DNA of 64,000 bases from Candidatus Saccharibacteria bacterium (lineage in GTDB: Bacteria > Patescibacteriota > Saccharimonadia > Saccharimonadales > Saccharimonadaceae). The DNA lies in contig CP066696.1 of assembly GCA_016432585.1 (NCBI GenBank), positions 762,113-826,112 on the forward strand, read 5' to 3'. How positions within the stretch are numbered: position 1 is the first letter of the stretch; each line of letters starts with the position of its first letter. The position numbers and the translations under genes are program-made. The notes under the pieces were generated by a model. The model made no database searches. It had not been told where the DNA came from and saw only the letters and a list, made by a program, of their open reading frames with translations. Shown in pieces: positions 1 to 8,798 of the stretch.

Positions 1-196
1 GGTCTTCTTCAACCTCAGCGGTAACAACCACACCTTTTACCGTTGGTGTGCCGATAGTGGTTTTATCACCATCAATTACCAACAGTGCATCAAGCGTGAG
101 CTCTTTAGTGCCTTCCTGGAGGAGGTCCACCAGTAGGGTCTCTTTTTCGGCAACAACGAATTGTTTGCCACCGATCTTAACGACTGCTTTTTTCAT
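1..196 (-). CDS. rplU: 50S ribosomal protein L21 (partial, C-terminus off the window)
   Basis: This is the N-terminal part of bL21, a 23S-binding protein of the large subunit. The protein starts MKKAVVKIGGKQFVV, and the GGKQ(F/Y) motif near the N-terminus is typical of L21. The LLVD...GTKEL..D.LLVIDG..T.IGTP pattern follows. About 65 residues are present and the rest lies beyond base 1. The start ATG at 194-196 follows an AAGGA Shine-Dalgarno. A TTGCTA-17-TACAAT promoter sits about 35 nt upstream, so this gene opens its own transcript after galU. Confidence 0.93.
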   Translation of the reverse strand, partial: MKKAVVKIGGKQFVVAEKETLLVDLLQEGTKELTLDALLVIDGDKTTIGTPTVKGVVVTAEVEED

Positions 197-230
197 TATG
201 ATTCCTTGTTATTTGTTATCAATCTCATTG

Positions 231-259
231 ATTGTACCAGATACAGGACAGATTAGCAA
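231..259 (-). promoter_or_regulatory. Sigma70-type promoter of rplU
   Basis: Reading the minus strand, TTGCTA (-35, 254-259) is followed by a 17-nt spacer and TACAAT (-10, 231-236). A short inverted repeat ATCAAT-3 nt-ATTGAT lies in the 5' leader, at 219-233. Confidence 0.7.
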
Positions 260-265
260 TATCGC

Positions 266-1087
266 CTAGGCTGCGCGGCCAAACACAACATTGTTCGCGT
301 GCAGCCAGCCCTCAAGATTTCCGCCATCCAGGTAGGCACCCTCGGCAGGAACAACCTTAATTTTGCCGCCACCAAGAACATATTGGTTAATCGGCTCGGT
401 AATATAGTACTCGCCCGAAAGCATAAGATCAGCGTAGCTTTCAATACCCTTTAGCAAATCGTAGTTCAATACATATTTGCTCACATTAATAAGCGTGCTC
501 GGTGCCTGATCTGGCGTTGGCTTTTCAACGATCCGAACAAATTCATTGTGCTCGTTCATATCAAGCACACCATATCGCCCTACGCTCTCACGCGGTATCT
601 CAACCCCAAGCATGCCACAGGCGCCTTCGGGGGTTGCCGCAAGTAACCTTGCAACTTCGCTACTGCCATCACGATTATAGATAAAGTCGTCACCCATTAG
701 CACGACCACCGACTCACCTTTAGCGACAAGTGGCGCAACAAGACCAACCGGAATTGCTGTTCCATACTTTCCGTTCGTCGGCTGCGTCACATAGTGAAAT
801 GTTACGTTTTTCGGCGGGGCAATCATAGGCAACATGTTTTCTTTATCGTTAGCAATAAGATACGTTGTTAGCTCGGGATTGTCGCCGTAATAGGCGTGCA
901 GCTGCGTACTCTCTTCGCTCACCACAAAATAGATATCTGTGATGCCTGCTGCGATACAGTCCTGTACAACATAGTCTACCAACGGACGATTTCCAATAGG
1001 CAGCATACACTTTTCAATAGCTTTTGTAATAGGTAGTCGGCGTGTCCCCCAGCCGGCAACGGGAATAATAGCTTTCGTAATAGTCAT
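266..1087 (-). CDS. galU: UTP--glucose-1-phosphate uridylyltransferase
   Basis: Makes UDP-glucose from UTP and glucose-1-phosphate, a precursor for surface glycans. The 273-aa protein starts MTITKAIIPVAGWGTRRLP; the GxGTRxLPxTKA nucleotide-binding loop is present as GWGTRRLPITKA, with W and R at two usually different positions. MGDDFIY supplies the metal-binding aspartates, and the VEKP and GEYYITEPI blocks are typical of GalU. A longer frame opens at 1135, but its extra 16 residues have no homology character. A TACACT -10 box ends 7 nt before the chosen ATG, so the transcript probably begins at this start codon. Confidence 0.93.
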   Translation of the reverse strand: MTITKAIIPVAGWGTRRLPITKAIEKCMLPIGNRPLVDYVVQDCIAAGITDIYFVVSEESTQLHAYYGDNPELTTYLIANDKENMLPMIAPPKNVTFHYVTQPTNGKYGTAIPVGLVAPLVAKGESVVVLMGDDFIYNRDGSSEVARLLAATPEGACGMLGVEIPRESVGRYGVLDMNEHNEFVRIVEKPTPDQAPSTLINVSKYVLNYDLLKGIESYADLMLSGEYYITEPINQYVLGGGKIKVVPAEGAYLDGGNLEGWLHANNVVFGRAA

Positions 1088-1094
1088 AGTCTTA

Positions 1095-1100
1095 AGTGTA
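1095..1100 (-). promoter_or_regulatory. -10 box of galU, leaderless spacing
   Basis: TACACT on the minus strand, 7 nt before the galU ATG. It leaves no room for a leader or ribosome binding site. Confidence 0.55.
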
Positions 1101-2045
1101 CTAGATTTGACCGCCGCTGTACAAAACAACGACAATAATACAAATTCCTATCATGCCACTTACTTTTATAAGTCCGTGGTGACGATACCAAGAGTTACGA
1201 AGGGATTTTGGCAACTTATTACGGTACATGTGGGCCGCGAGCGCCACGAATACCGCAACCAGCAGCAATACGAGCGAGCCAATCATCACTGGCGTCATAG
1301 CCTGCACAGCCATGCCAACGCGTGTTATTATTCCAACCGGCTGATCGACAGGTGTTGTCGTAGCCTGCTGAACGCCAAGAAGTGTGCCAGATTGTGCAGG
1401 AGATCCATACAACGCCACGACAAGCGTTGTCGGCTTGCCGGCAAGCTTTCCTTCTGCAACCGCAAATCCAACTTCCGAATACTGCAGCCCAAGAACGTTC
1501 GCACGATGCTCTTCCGAGGACAGCCAGGCGGCCACCACCGCATTAGCCGACTGAAAGTTCTTGGCCAGATTTTCCCCAGCGTAGCTATATGTATACCCCG
1601 CCTCTTCAAACCACTGCCATGGCGTCGCGCCGTTTGGTGCTGTGTGCGCCCAATACTGCTGCTTTAGCATATCGTTTACTTTTAATTCAGCGGCACGCGT
1701 CAGTTTTGCGTTTAGCGTCAATTCACCTGCGCCATTCTTTTTTCGCTCGCTATTGGTATTTGCCAATAGCGCATCGGTAGACACGCCAGTCATATCACCC
1801 AAAACGGTGCCGGTCGTCGAAAAATTATATCCCGCCTGAAGCGCGATAACTAAAACAAGCATAGCAATCAAGCCATGCCTGCGGATCAAATGCGGACGAT
1901 ATTCGTTGGCGCCATGTGGCACAAACGTCAGTTTTATGTGACGGTGAAGACTTTTCTTAAGCCGTGTCAGCTTCTTTTTTGTTTGTTTTGCTTTCACCTT
2001 GTTTTCAGTATATAAAACATAAGCACAAAAAGCGAGAGACAACAT
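1101..2045 (-). CDS. CAP/SCP-domain membrane protein
   Basis: A basic N-terminal stretch is followed by a membrane segment (about residues 60-76), then a CAP (SCP/PR1, YkwD-like) domain at about 90-215, and two more hydrophobic segments near the C-terminus. CAP signatures seen are the N..R...G...L..N..L..AA..KV.DM pattern, the HTAPNGATPWQW block, GENLA, and W..SEEHRANVLG..Y.EVG. The function of bacterial CAP proteins is poorly defined; they are usually extracytoplasmic. The ATG at 2045 lies in the loop of a terminator-like hairpin, so translation may instead start at GTG 1997 (299 aa). Confidence 0.8.
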   Translation of the reverse strand: MLSLAFCAYVLYTENKVKAKQTKKKLTRLKKSLHRHIKLTFVPHGANEYRPHLIRRHGLIAMLVLVIALQAGYNFSTTGTVLGDMTGVSTDALLANTNSERKKNGAGELTLNAKLTRAAELKVNDMLKQQYWAHTAPNGATPWQWFEEAGYTYSYAGENLAKNFQSANAVVAAWLSSEEHRANVLGLQYSEVGFAVAEGKLAGKPTTLVVALYGSPAQSGTLLGVQQATTTPVDQPVGIITRVGMAVQAMTPVMIGSLVLLLVAVFVALAAHMYRNKLPKSLRNSWYRHHGLIKVSGMIGICIIVVVLYSGGQI

Positions 2046-2061
2046 TGTCGTCTCTCACATT
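2034..2061 (-). terminator. Possible terminator after the large surface-protein gene
   Basis: On the minus strand, GAGAGAC and GTCTCTC form a 7-bp stem around a 9-nt loop, followed by GCTTTTTG. It sits between the stop codon at 2079 and the next gene, and contains the annotated ATG of that gene in its loop. Confidence 0.45.
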
Positions 2062-2078
2062 TTTAGTTTGCAGAAAAT

Positions 2079-4391
2079 CTATGCGTTATCGGCAGCGCGT
2101 CGCTTTGCAGCAGCGATAAGCCATGCGCTAATGGCAGCAATAACTGCAGCTAAAAGCAGCCACCAATACCAAAGCATACCAAACAACTTCCAGCCCTCCT
2201 CCGTAGGAATAGCCGCTACATTTTTAGCAGCACCATCGACGTCGGGCGTCTTTTGCGCACCAAGCACCTCTTTGTCGCCTTGGCTCACAAGCTCTGGAGT
2301 AGGAACGATGCCAAACGAGTTAGGAAGTGGGAATGGGCGATTCAAACGATCAGTTCGCTCCTGAAGTTCATCGCCGTCATCTGAGTTACCCTGAGGCTGC
2401 CCGCCCACATTGCCACCACCAGGTACGACAACCGCGTTTGCCACTACAATTTTACGCGTTTCGGTGGTTACATTACCCGCCTTGTCGGTAATAGTAATGG
2501 TAATGGTGTGTTCGCCATCTGCAAAATCATCGGAGTTAAGTTGTGCGATCACCGTTAAGCTAACAGGACCCGGATAAGTTTCTGCAGCCACGGTAGCGTC
2601 AGCGTCATCCGTCGTTTCGGCATCCATTTCATCAATTTTGATATTGTAACTACCTAACCCCTGCTCGTCGTATAGTTTTGCTTCTACGCGAATCGTCTTT
2701 TTATCAACTGCACCAAATACCTCGCCCTCTTGTGGCTGTACTAATTCTAGTGTAGGATTCTTGGTGTCGATCGCCATGTCCCATACTTCGCTCCAGGCAC
2801 TTTTATTGCCGGTAGCGTCGATTGCGCGAACCTGCCAGTACCAGATACCGTCGCCCGCACCAGAAGAGTGAATCTTAGGGGATGATAACTCACCAGACTC
2901 CCAGGCACCACTTCCATCGGGTGCATCCCCTACCTTAGTTTTATCCTGCGACGAGCGGAATTCATACTTCAAATCGCCCGCTTCATTGTCGGTCGACTCA
3001 TTCCACGTAAAATCAAATTCGTTCGTCTTTAGTAGCTCGTCATTTGGCGCACCGTTTACTGGAACAGATGGCGCTTCAATATCTTTTTTGTAAACAATCG
3101 TGTACGGATCGGAACAAGTTTTATTTCCAGCTAAGTCAAAGGCACATACTTTTATATAATGCGTTCCCTCTCCCTGAGTAAACTCACCGGCACGAGATGT
3201 TGTTTGCCCTACCATTGGCGCCCAAGCTTTTGCTTCCGAGTTGTAAGGATCGTTCGCAATATTATTCCAATAGAGGTACTGGTAGTTGGCCGCGCCAACA
3301 TTACTCCAGTAAGTAGTTACCGAGTACGACTTCGTTGTTCCACCACTGGCAATATCGTCACCGTTGCTATCTTTTACACTAAGTACTGGCTGAGTTGGGC
3401 CAACGTTATCGATCGTCACCTTATAAAGCGAACTCCAGTCGCTCTCGGCTACACCCTTAGCGTCAACCGCCTTTACGCGCCACCAAAACACCGTTCCATG
3501 GGCAACATTTGTCGCACTTTTCGAAGTCTTGGTAGTCGTTTCGGTCCATCGTTTTTGCGTCATTGCTGCGTCGTTGTAGCTCTCGTACACGTACTTAGCA
3601 GCTCCCGCGACAGGCTCCCATGAGTTAACAAGTACCTTGCCGTTTACGGTTGCATCATTGGCAGGTGCGACAAGTGTAGGCGCAGAGAGCGGAGCGAAGT
3701 CATATGCATAGGTTGTGGTTGCTTTTCGCACCTGAACGTTATCAAGGTATCCTGCAAGCCCTTGGTCGCTCGCTGTCGTGTCGCCTACGTTAATTGCAAG
3801 GGCGCGGACATAGCTCCCGGCTGGCATTTCTTTTAGAGTAGTGGGACATTCCGCAATCCGGCTGCCGCGCTTTTGAACATGCACAGGCGTTGCATTAGCA
3901 TTAAATGTTGCGGTTCGAGTTTTGGCAGCAGCCACCTTAGGTACATAGTCGAATCGACAATCATAGTATTCATTCGAATTATCAATCGTGGCATACACGT
4001 TCAGGTAAAAATTATCTGAATCAGCACCCGTACCATTGCCTGCGATTTTAAAGTCGTATTTTACCCACTTAAAATCTTTCACGGCCGTCTTTGCAAAGTA
4101 CTCGGCAATGAATTTATCTTTAGGGTTCGCGCCAATTGGCTTAACATACAAGCTACCTGGCCCTGTTTTAACAGCGTCGTTCGTAAAGGCATACGGCGTC
4201 GATGTTGATGCGTCGCGGTTGAACATCCATTCAGCTGTATCGCCAGATACAGTCTCACTCACCACGGTTGCAGCCGAAACGTTCGGCGTTATAACTCCGT
4301 ATAGTGGCTGCGCCACAAGCGCAAAAACTGCCATTAAAATTGTCAGTGTCCTTATAGTACGCGTCGACTTCTGTCGTAGCTGCAACCCCAT
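2079..4391 (-). CDS. Large secreted surface protein with Ig/FN3-like repeats and a C-terminal membrane anchor
   Basis: This 770-aa protein has an N-terminal signal-like segment (about residues 15-40), then a region rich in Thr, Ala and Asp. Two FN3-like modules follow (about 230-330 and 430-540), recognisable by the repeated WxW/WRVKAVDAxG and WYWQVRAIDATGNKSAWS strands. An Ig-like module with the motif GEHTITITITDKAGNVT comes next, then a linker rich in Asn, Gly and Asp. The C-terminal membrane segment ends in a short basic tail (AAAKRRAADNA). There is no LPxTG. The architecture suggests an adhesin or cell-surface stalk. The start is supported by an AGGGGAA ribosome binding site. Confidence 0.75.
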   Translation of the reverse strand: MGLQLRQKSTRTIRTLTILMAVFALVAQPLYGVITPNVSAATVVSETVSGDTAEWMFNRDASTSTPYAFTNDAVKTGPGSLYVKPIGANPKDKFIAEYFAKTAVKDFKWVKYDFKIAGNGTGADSDNFYLNVYATIDNSNEYYDCRFDYVPKVAAAKTRTATFNANATPVHVQKRGSRIAECPTTLKEMPAGSYVRALAINVGDTTASDQGLAGYLDNVQVRKATTTYAYDFAPLSAPTLVAPANDATVNGKVLVNSWEPVAGAAKYVYESYNDAAMTQKRWTETTTKTSKSATNVAHGTVFWWRVKAVDAKGVAESDWSSLYKVTIDNVGPTQPVLSVKDSNGDDIASGGTTKSYSVTTYWSNVGAANYQYLYWNNIANDPYNSEAKAWAPMVGQTTSRAGEFTQGEGTHYIKVCAFDLAGNKTCSDPYTIVYKKDIEAPSVPVNGAPNDELLKTNEFDFTWNESTDNEAGDLKYEFRSSQDKTKVGDAPDGSGAWESGELSSPKIHSSGAGDGIWYWQVRAIDATGNKSAWSEVWDMAIDTKNPTLELVQPQEGEVFGAVDKKTIRVEAKLYDEQGLGSYNIKIDEMDAETTDDADATVAAETYPGPVSLTVIAQLNSDDFADGEHTITITITDKAGNVTTETRKIVVANAVVVPGGGNVGGQPQGNSDDGDELQERTDRLNRPFPLPNSFGIVPTPELVSQGDKEVLGAQKTPDVDGAAKNVAAIPTEEGWKLFGMLWYWWLLLAAVIAAISAWLIAAAKRRAADNA

Positions 4392-4476
4392 ATTGTTCCC
4401 CTATTCTTCGTCGCACACCACCAAGCGACATTAGTATATAAGGTAACTATACCACAAACTGAGAGTTTAATGAATG

Positions 4477-4860
4477 TTAGCGGTCGCGTGCTTGCAGTTC
4501 CTCGATTCGTGCATGATCAAGGCCGTAATAATGCGCTATTTCATGCCAAAGAGTGCGTTTAATTTGCTCAAACAGTTCCTCTTCATTTTGTACCACAGCA
4601 AGAATCGAATGTTTAAATAATGTAATTTTATCGGGTAATACAAATGAATAGCCGTTGCCTCTGTGTGTCAAAGGAATACCTTCGTACAATCCTAAAAGCA
4701 AATGGTTGTTGTCGAGTTTCATTTTTTCTTTTTGCTGAGAGCTAGGCTCATCTTCATAAATTATGGCAACATTTTCAAGCCCAGTAATATACTTTTGTGG
4801 CAGCTCGTCCATGGCGCGCGTAATTAATTGGTCAAAACGCTCATCGGTAAGTTCAATCAT
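4477..4860 (-). CDS. Metallopeptidase family protein, MMP-like
   Basis: A 127-aa protein of the small zincin family (PF06262 type). The zinc motif HEIAHYYGLDH near the C-terminus matches HExxHxxGxDH. The N-terminus has the FDQLITRAMDELP..Y..GLENV pattern usual in the family. The substrate is not known. It is probably cytoplasmic, as no signal peptide is visible. A TATATT hexamer lies 9 nt before the ATG, so the mRNA may have almost no leader. Confidence 0.85.
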   Translation of the reverse strand: MIELTDERFDQLITRAMDELPQKYITGLENVAIIYEDEPSSQQKEKMKLDNNHLLLGLYEGIPLTHRGNGYSFVLPDKITLFKHSILAVVQNEEELFEQIKRTLWHEIAHYYGLDHARIEELQARDR

Positions 4861-4895
4861 GCTTGTTCTAATATACTATACAAAATATAGTAGCG

Positions 4896-5102
4896 CTAGT
4901 CGTTCGAAAACTTAAACCACTCTGGGTCGTTCTCGATATCCTTTTCAACATCTTGCCAGTAGCGCGAAAGTTGTCCTTCGTCGACAAATTCTTCAAGGGT
5001 GATCGCCTCGGGCTCCATGCGCTCGGTGGTAATATCATCGCCAAGGCCATCGCCTAGCGGGTCAACCGGTTTGAATGTGATGTTGTGTGTGAATAGTGAC
5101 AT
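4896..5102 (-). CDS. Hypothetical acidic small protein
   Basis: A 68-aa acidic protein beginning MSLFTHNITF and ending in a W-rich helix (RYWQDVEKDIENDPEWFKF). I do not recognise a family. A longer frame starts at 5129, but a TTGACA-17-TTAAAT promoter (5132-5160) would start transcription near 5125, downstream of that ATG. The start at 5102 is therefore preferred. It lies upstream of, and on the same strand as, the MMP-like protease gene and may be cotranscribed with it. Confidence 0.6.
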   Translation of the reverse strand: MSLFTHNITFKPVDPLGDGLGDDITTERMEPEAITLEEFVDEGQLSRYWQDVEKDIENDPEWFKFSND

Positions 5103-5131
5103 ATTTTTTTGTTTTGTTATTTTATACATTC

Positions 5132-5160
5132 ATTTAAGCATAAAAAGTATCTAATGTCAA
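5132..5160 (-). promoter_or_regulatory. Promoter of the small acidic protein gene
   Basis: Minus strand TTGACA (5155-5160), 17-nt spacer, TTAAAT (5132-5137). Its position decides the start codon of the following gene. Confidence 0.6.
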
Positions 5161-5200
5161 TACGCACTGTCCCTACCCTCGTGCAAGCGTTTCATTATGA

Positions 5201-5206
5201 TATGCT
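5201..5206 (+). promoter_or_regulatory. Extended -10 of the LiaF-like gene, leaderless spacing
   Basis: TGA followed by TATGCT, with 6 nt between the hexamer and the ATG at 5213. No Shine-Dalgarno can fit in a transcript starting here. Confidence 0.5.
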
Positions 5207-5212
5207 AATGGT

Positions 5213-5878
5213 ATGAATAAAAGTATTGTACGAATAATATTGGGGCTCGGCGTTATTGCCTTTGGTATTGCCGCCCTGCTTGGTAGTCTAAATGTTATTA
5301 ACTTTAGTGATTTCTTTCACGATTGGTGGCCTCTTATCGTTGTCACTATCGGAATTCTGATCTTTATCGGAAATCCACGAAACTTCTTATGGCCGCTTTC
5401 GGTTGTGGCAGCGGGTGTTCTATTGCAGTTGCGCCAACTCGATATTGTCGACTTTAATATCTGGCAGCTGTTCTGGCCAATTGTCATTATCTGCATTGGC
5501 TTGTCGATCCTTATTAACCGCACTGCAAATCACAGTAATGCCAGTAAAAAAGATGTCGATTCTATCTCGGCAGTTTTTAGTGGCAACACAACAAAAAGCC
5601 AGGCCGATAACTACAAGGGCGGCGATCTTACCGCCGTATTCGGTGGTGTTGAGCTTGACCTTCGCGACGCAACTATTAAAGACGAGGCTACCATAAACGT
5701 ATTCGCACTATGTGGCGGTATCGAAATTAAAGTACCAAAAAACTGGACTGTCCGCTCTACAGTAACGCCAATCATGGGTGGCGTAGAAAACAAAACCACT
5801 GCCGACAAATCTTCGCACAATCCGGTGCTTATTATTAGCGGTGACGTTATTATGGGTGGCGTAGAAATTAAACAATAA
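5213..5878 (+). CDS. LiaF-like membrane protein
   Basis: 221 aa. The N-terminal third has four hydrophobic segments (about residues 6-26, 35-52, 56-72 and 84-100) with the FxDWWPLIVVTIGILI and FWPIVIICIGLSIL patterns of the LiaF/DUF5668 membrane domain. The C-terminal half is a beta-rich soluble domain with three GG(V/I)E repeats (FGGVELDLRDA, CGGIEIKVPKN, MGGVEIKQ), as in the LiaF cell-envelope stress domain. In Firmicutes LiaF restrains the LiaRS two-component system; no such partner is visible here, so its role is inferred only from the fold. Confidence 0.8.
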   Translation: MNKSIVRIILGLGVIAFGIAALLGSLNVINFSDFFHDWWPLIVVTIGILIFIGNPRNFLWPLSVVAAGVLLQLRQLDIVDFNIWQLFWPIVIICIGLSILINRTANHSNASKKDVDSISAVFSGNTTKSQADNYKGGDLTAVFGGVELDLRDATIKDEATINVFALCGGIEIKVPKNWTVRSTVTPIMGGVENKTTADKSSHNPVLIISGDVIMGGVEIKQ

Positions 5879-5894
5879 CCCATGGTACAAAGTT

Positions 5895-5924
5895 AAAAAT
5901 ACCCGCGCACATGCGGGTATTTTT
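5895..5924. terminator. Bidirectional intrinsic terminator
   Basis: A 12-bp stem AAAAATACCCGC / GCGGGTATTTTT with a 6-nt loop and T runs in both directions. It sits between the convergent LiaF-like gene and ileS. Confidence 0.85.
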
Positions 5925-5939
5925 AATGTAATTTTTATC

Positions 5940-8798
5940 TTATGCTTTTTCTAGCGACAATGATAATTCGGCGCCTTCGACTTTTACGACACTCTTGTAG
6001 TCGTATTCTTTATTCGTGCACGCATCGGCAAGCGTCTCTGACATAATAGTCGCTTCGTGCTCGCTAATCGCCTCTTTCAGGTCGTCGTTAGGCGTTTCGA
6101 GACTAAGCACAATATGATCATCGACATTTAGTCCAGCTTGCTTACGGGCGCTTTGAACATGTCGGATCACTTCGCGCATGAGGCCCTCTCGCTTCAACGC
6201 AGGTGTTAGTTTAAAGTCGAGTGCAAACTCATTCCCCTTTTTCACCACTTTTACGTTTAGCTCTTCCGTAAGAATATCTTCGAAGCTGACAAAATCACCA
6301 AGCGTCGGAACAGTAACACTTGCTAGCGGCTGACGCACCTTCATACGCTCTTTAGCGCGAAGACTAAGACCGGTATTTACATACTCCCGAACAGTTTCCA
6401 TATCGTTGATAACCAATTCGTTAATATGACCTGACTTTGGCCAATCAAGAAGGTGAACACTCTCTCCGCCTGTCAGTTTTTGATACAACTCTTCGGCGAG
6501 GAACGGCGTAAACGGTGCCATCACCTGCGAAAGCTGCGTAAGTACATAGTGGAGTGTGCGGTATGCATTGTTTTTATCAGTATCGTCGCCAGACTTCCAA
6601 AAACGGCGGCGGCTACGGCGAACATACCAGTTACTCGCATCTTCGATAAACGGCAGAATTGGCTTCATAGCGTTTGGAATATCGTAGGCATCCATGTGTT
6701 TTTCAACTTCAGCGGTAAGCTGATGAAGACGACTTACCACCCATTGATCGAGTGGATTATCGAGATCCTCGCTCGGATCGCTCAGATCACCCTTAAACTC
6801 CCAGTTATCAACCTCGGCATACATAGTAAAGAAGTCGTACATATTCCAAACCATACTCAGTTTACGCGCGACATCTCCCACTTCTTTATCTTGCAAAGCA
6901 AAGTCTTCGCCGTTAAGTAGCGGACTCGAAAGCAATAGGAAGCGAAGACTGTCGGCACTATACTCGTCCATCAAAATATTAGGATCGGTGTAGTTACCGT
7001 AGCTTTTGCTCATCTTGCGGCCGTCGTTGCCGGCAACGTTACCCGTCACAATCACGTTCTTAAACGAATTCTCGCCAAATAAAGCAACGCTCATAGAGTG
7101 CATATAATAGAACCATGCACGAACCTGGCCTATGTATTCAACGATAAAGTCACCAGGAAAATTCTCTTCGAATTTTTTCTTGTTTTCAAATGGATAGTGG
7201 AACTGTGCAAACGGCATACTACCGGCTTCGAACCAGCTATCCATTACCTTATCGATACGCGTATAGGTAACGCCGTCAATTTCAAAAGTAATGTCATCGA
7301 TCCATGGGCGGTGATAATCGTCGAGTTCTTTCCCTGAAAGCTCCTTAAGCTCGGCGTAACTACCAATAACTTTCGTATGCTCCACGCCATCTTTATCAGT
7401 GCCCTTCCAGACAGGCATAGCCGTTGCCCAAAAACGGTCACGGCTAATATTCCAGTCGGGCGCCTGCTGAACGGTTTTTTCAAATCGGCCGTGTTTTACA
7501 TGTGCCGGAAACCAGTTAACATTCTCGTTCTTCTCTAGCATCTTTGTACGCTGAGAATCAATATCCATAAACCAGCTTGGGTGAGCTCGGTACATTAAAC
7601 GCGTACCGCAGCGATGACAGTGCGGGTAGCTGTGCTTGATATATTCAATCTTCCAGACAACGCCACGCTCAAGTAACGTTTTTGCAATGGTCTTATTAAT
7701 CTCCCATACATTCGCACCTTTCCACTCGCTCTCAAAGTAGAGGCCGTTCTCGTCGATAACATGAACAACAGGAATCTTATCAACCCGTGCCATCGCAAAA
7801 TCTTCTTCACCGTAGGCGGGAGCCAGGTGGACAATACCAGAACCACTCTCGTCGCTTACATAGTCGGCGTGCCAAACTTTGTGAGCATTTTCACCACGAT
7901 TAACGCCAAGTAGCGGCTCGTAGCTCTTACCAACAAGTTCTTTACCTTTTAGCTCACGAATAATCTTGTACTCGAGTGGCTGGTGTTTTTCGTTGGTGAG
8001 AACTTTCTCTACTAAATCTTTAGCAAGAATAAATTTCTCGCCTTCGTGCTCCACTTCGACATAGTCAAAATCCTTGTTCACTGCAACTGCCGTGTTGGCG
8101 GGTAGCGTCCATGGGGTCGTCGTCCAGGCAAGCAAGCTTGTGTCCTCGCCCACTAACTTAAACTTCACGAACACACTTGGGTCGGTCACATCTTGGTATG
8201 CGCCCGCATCCATGGTCACCTCGGCCTTAGATAGTGGCGTGGCGTCAAGCGTACAGTACATAAGTACCTTTTCGCCCTCGTAGATCTTACCCTTTTCGTA
8301 GAGCGTTTTAAACGCCCACCAAATAGACTCCATGTAGTCTTTATCCATGGTTTTATACGCGCCCTTAAAATCAACCCAGCGGCCAATTCGATCAACAACA
8401 TCCTCCCAGGCGCTACTGGTTTGCAGCATATTCGCACGCGTTGCAACGATATACTTTTCAAGACCATACTCAATCACTTCTTGGCGCGAATGAATGCCGA
8501 GCTTCTTTTCAGTGTAGCGCTCTGCCGGAAGGCCATGCGCGTCCCAACCCCATACACGCTCGATACGCTTGCCCTTCATTGTTTGATAACGAGGCACGGC
8601 ATCTTTTACGATAGAACTCAGTAACGTGCCGTGGTGCGGTACGCCCGAAATAAATGGAGGACCATCATAAAAAACGTACGCGTCATCTTTAGAGCGCTGT
8701 TCGATTGATTTTTCAAATGTCTTATTCTTTTTCCACTGCTGTACTAAATCTTTTTCGTACTCGAGTGCTCGTCGTCGGGTGTTTGCTTTAAATTTCAT
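5940..8798 (-). CDS. ileS: Isoleucyl-tRNA synthetase
   Basis: 952 aa, class I synthetase charging tRNA-Ile. The HIGH region reads VPHHGTLLSS, and GWDAHGLPAE follows. The editing-domain block is AWTTTPWTLPANTA, the zinc knuckle CHRCGTRLMYRAHPSWF, and KMSKS is present in GRKMSKSYGNYTDP. The wording resembles the archaeal/eukaryote-like (type 2) IleRS more than the E. coli type; this is judged by eye. The ATG overlaps the stop codon of the upstream NUDIX gene (TAATG), so the two are translationally coupled. Both follow an Ile-specific T-box leader. Confidence 0.96.
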   Translation of the reverse strand: MKFKANTRRRALEYEKDLVQQWKKNKTFEKSIEQRSKDDAYVFYDGPPFISGVPHHGTLLSSIVKDAVPRYQTMKGKRIERVWGWDAHGLPAERYTEKKLGIHSRQEVIEYGLEKYIVATRANMLQTSSAWEDVVDRIGRWVDFKGAYKTMDKDYMESIWWAFKTLYEKGKIYEGEKVLMYCTLDATPLSKAEVTMDAGAYQDVTDPSVFVKFKLVGEDTSLLAWTTTPWTLPANTAVAVNKDFDYVEVEHEGEKFILAKDLVEKVLTNEKHQPLEYKIIRELKGKELVGKSYEPLLGVNRGENAHKVWHADYVSDESGSGIVHLAPAYGEEDFAMARVDKIPVVHVIDENGLYFESEWKGANVWEINKTIAKTLLERGVVWKIEYIKHSYPHCHRCGTRLMYRAHPSWFMDIDSQRTKMLEKNENVNWFPAHVKHGRFEKTVQQAPDWNISRDRFWATAMPVWKGTDKDGVEHTKVIGSYAELKELSGKELDDYHRPWIDDITFEIDGVTYTRIDKVMDSWFEAGSMPFAQFHYPFENKKKFEENFPGDFIVEYIGQVRAWFYYMHSMSVALFGENSFKNVIVTGNVAGNDGRKMSKSYGNYTDPNILMDEYSADSLRFLLLSSPLLNGEDFALQDKEVGDVARKLSMVWNMYDFFTMYAEVDNWEFKGDLSDPSEDLDNPLDQWVVSRLHQLTAEVEKHMDAYDIPNAMKPILPFIEDASNWYVRRSRRRFWKSGDDTDKNNAYRTLHYVLTQLSQVMAPFTPFLAEELYQKLTGGESVHLLDWPKSGHINELVINDMETVREYVNTGLSLRAKERMKVRQPLASVTVPTLGDFVSFEDILTEELNVKVVKKGNEFALDFKLTPALKREGLMREVIRHVQSARKQAGLNVDDHIVLSLETPNDDLKEAISEHEATIMSETLADACTNKEYDYKSVVKVEGAELSLSLEKA

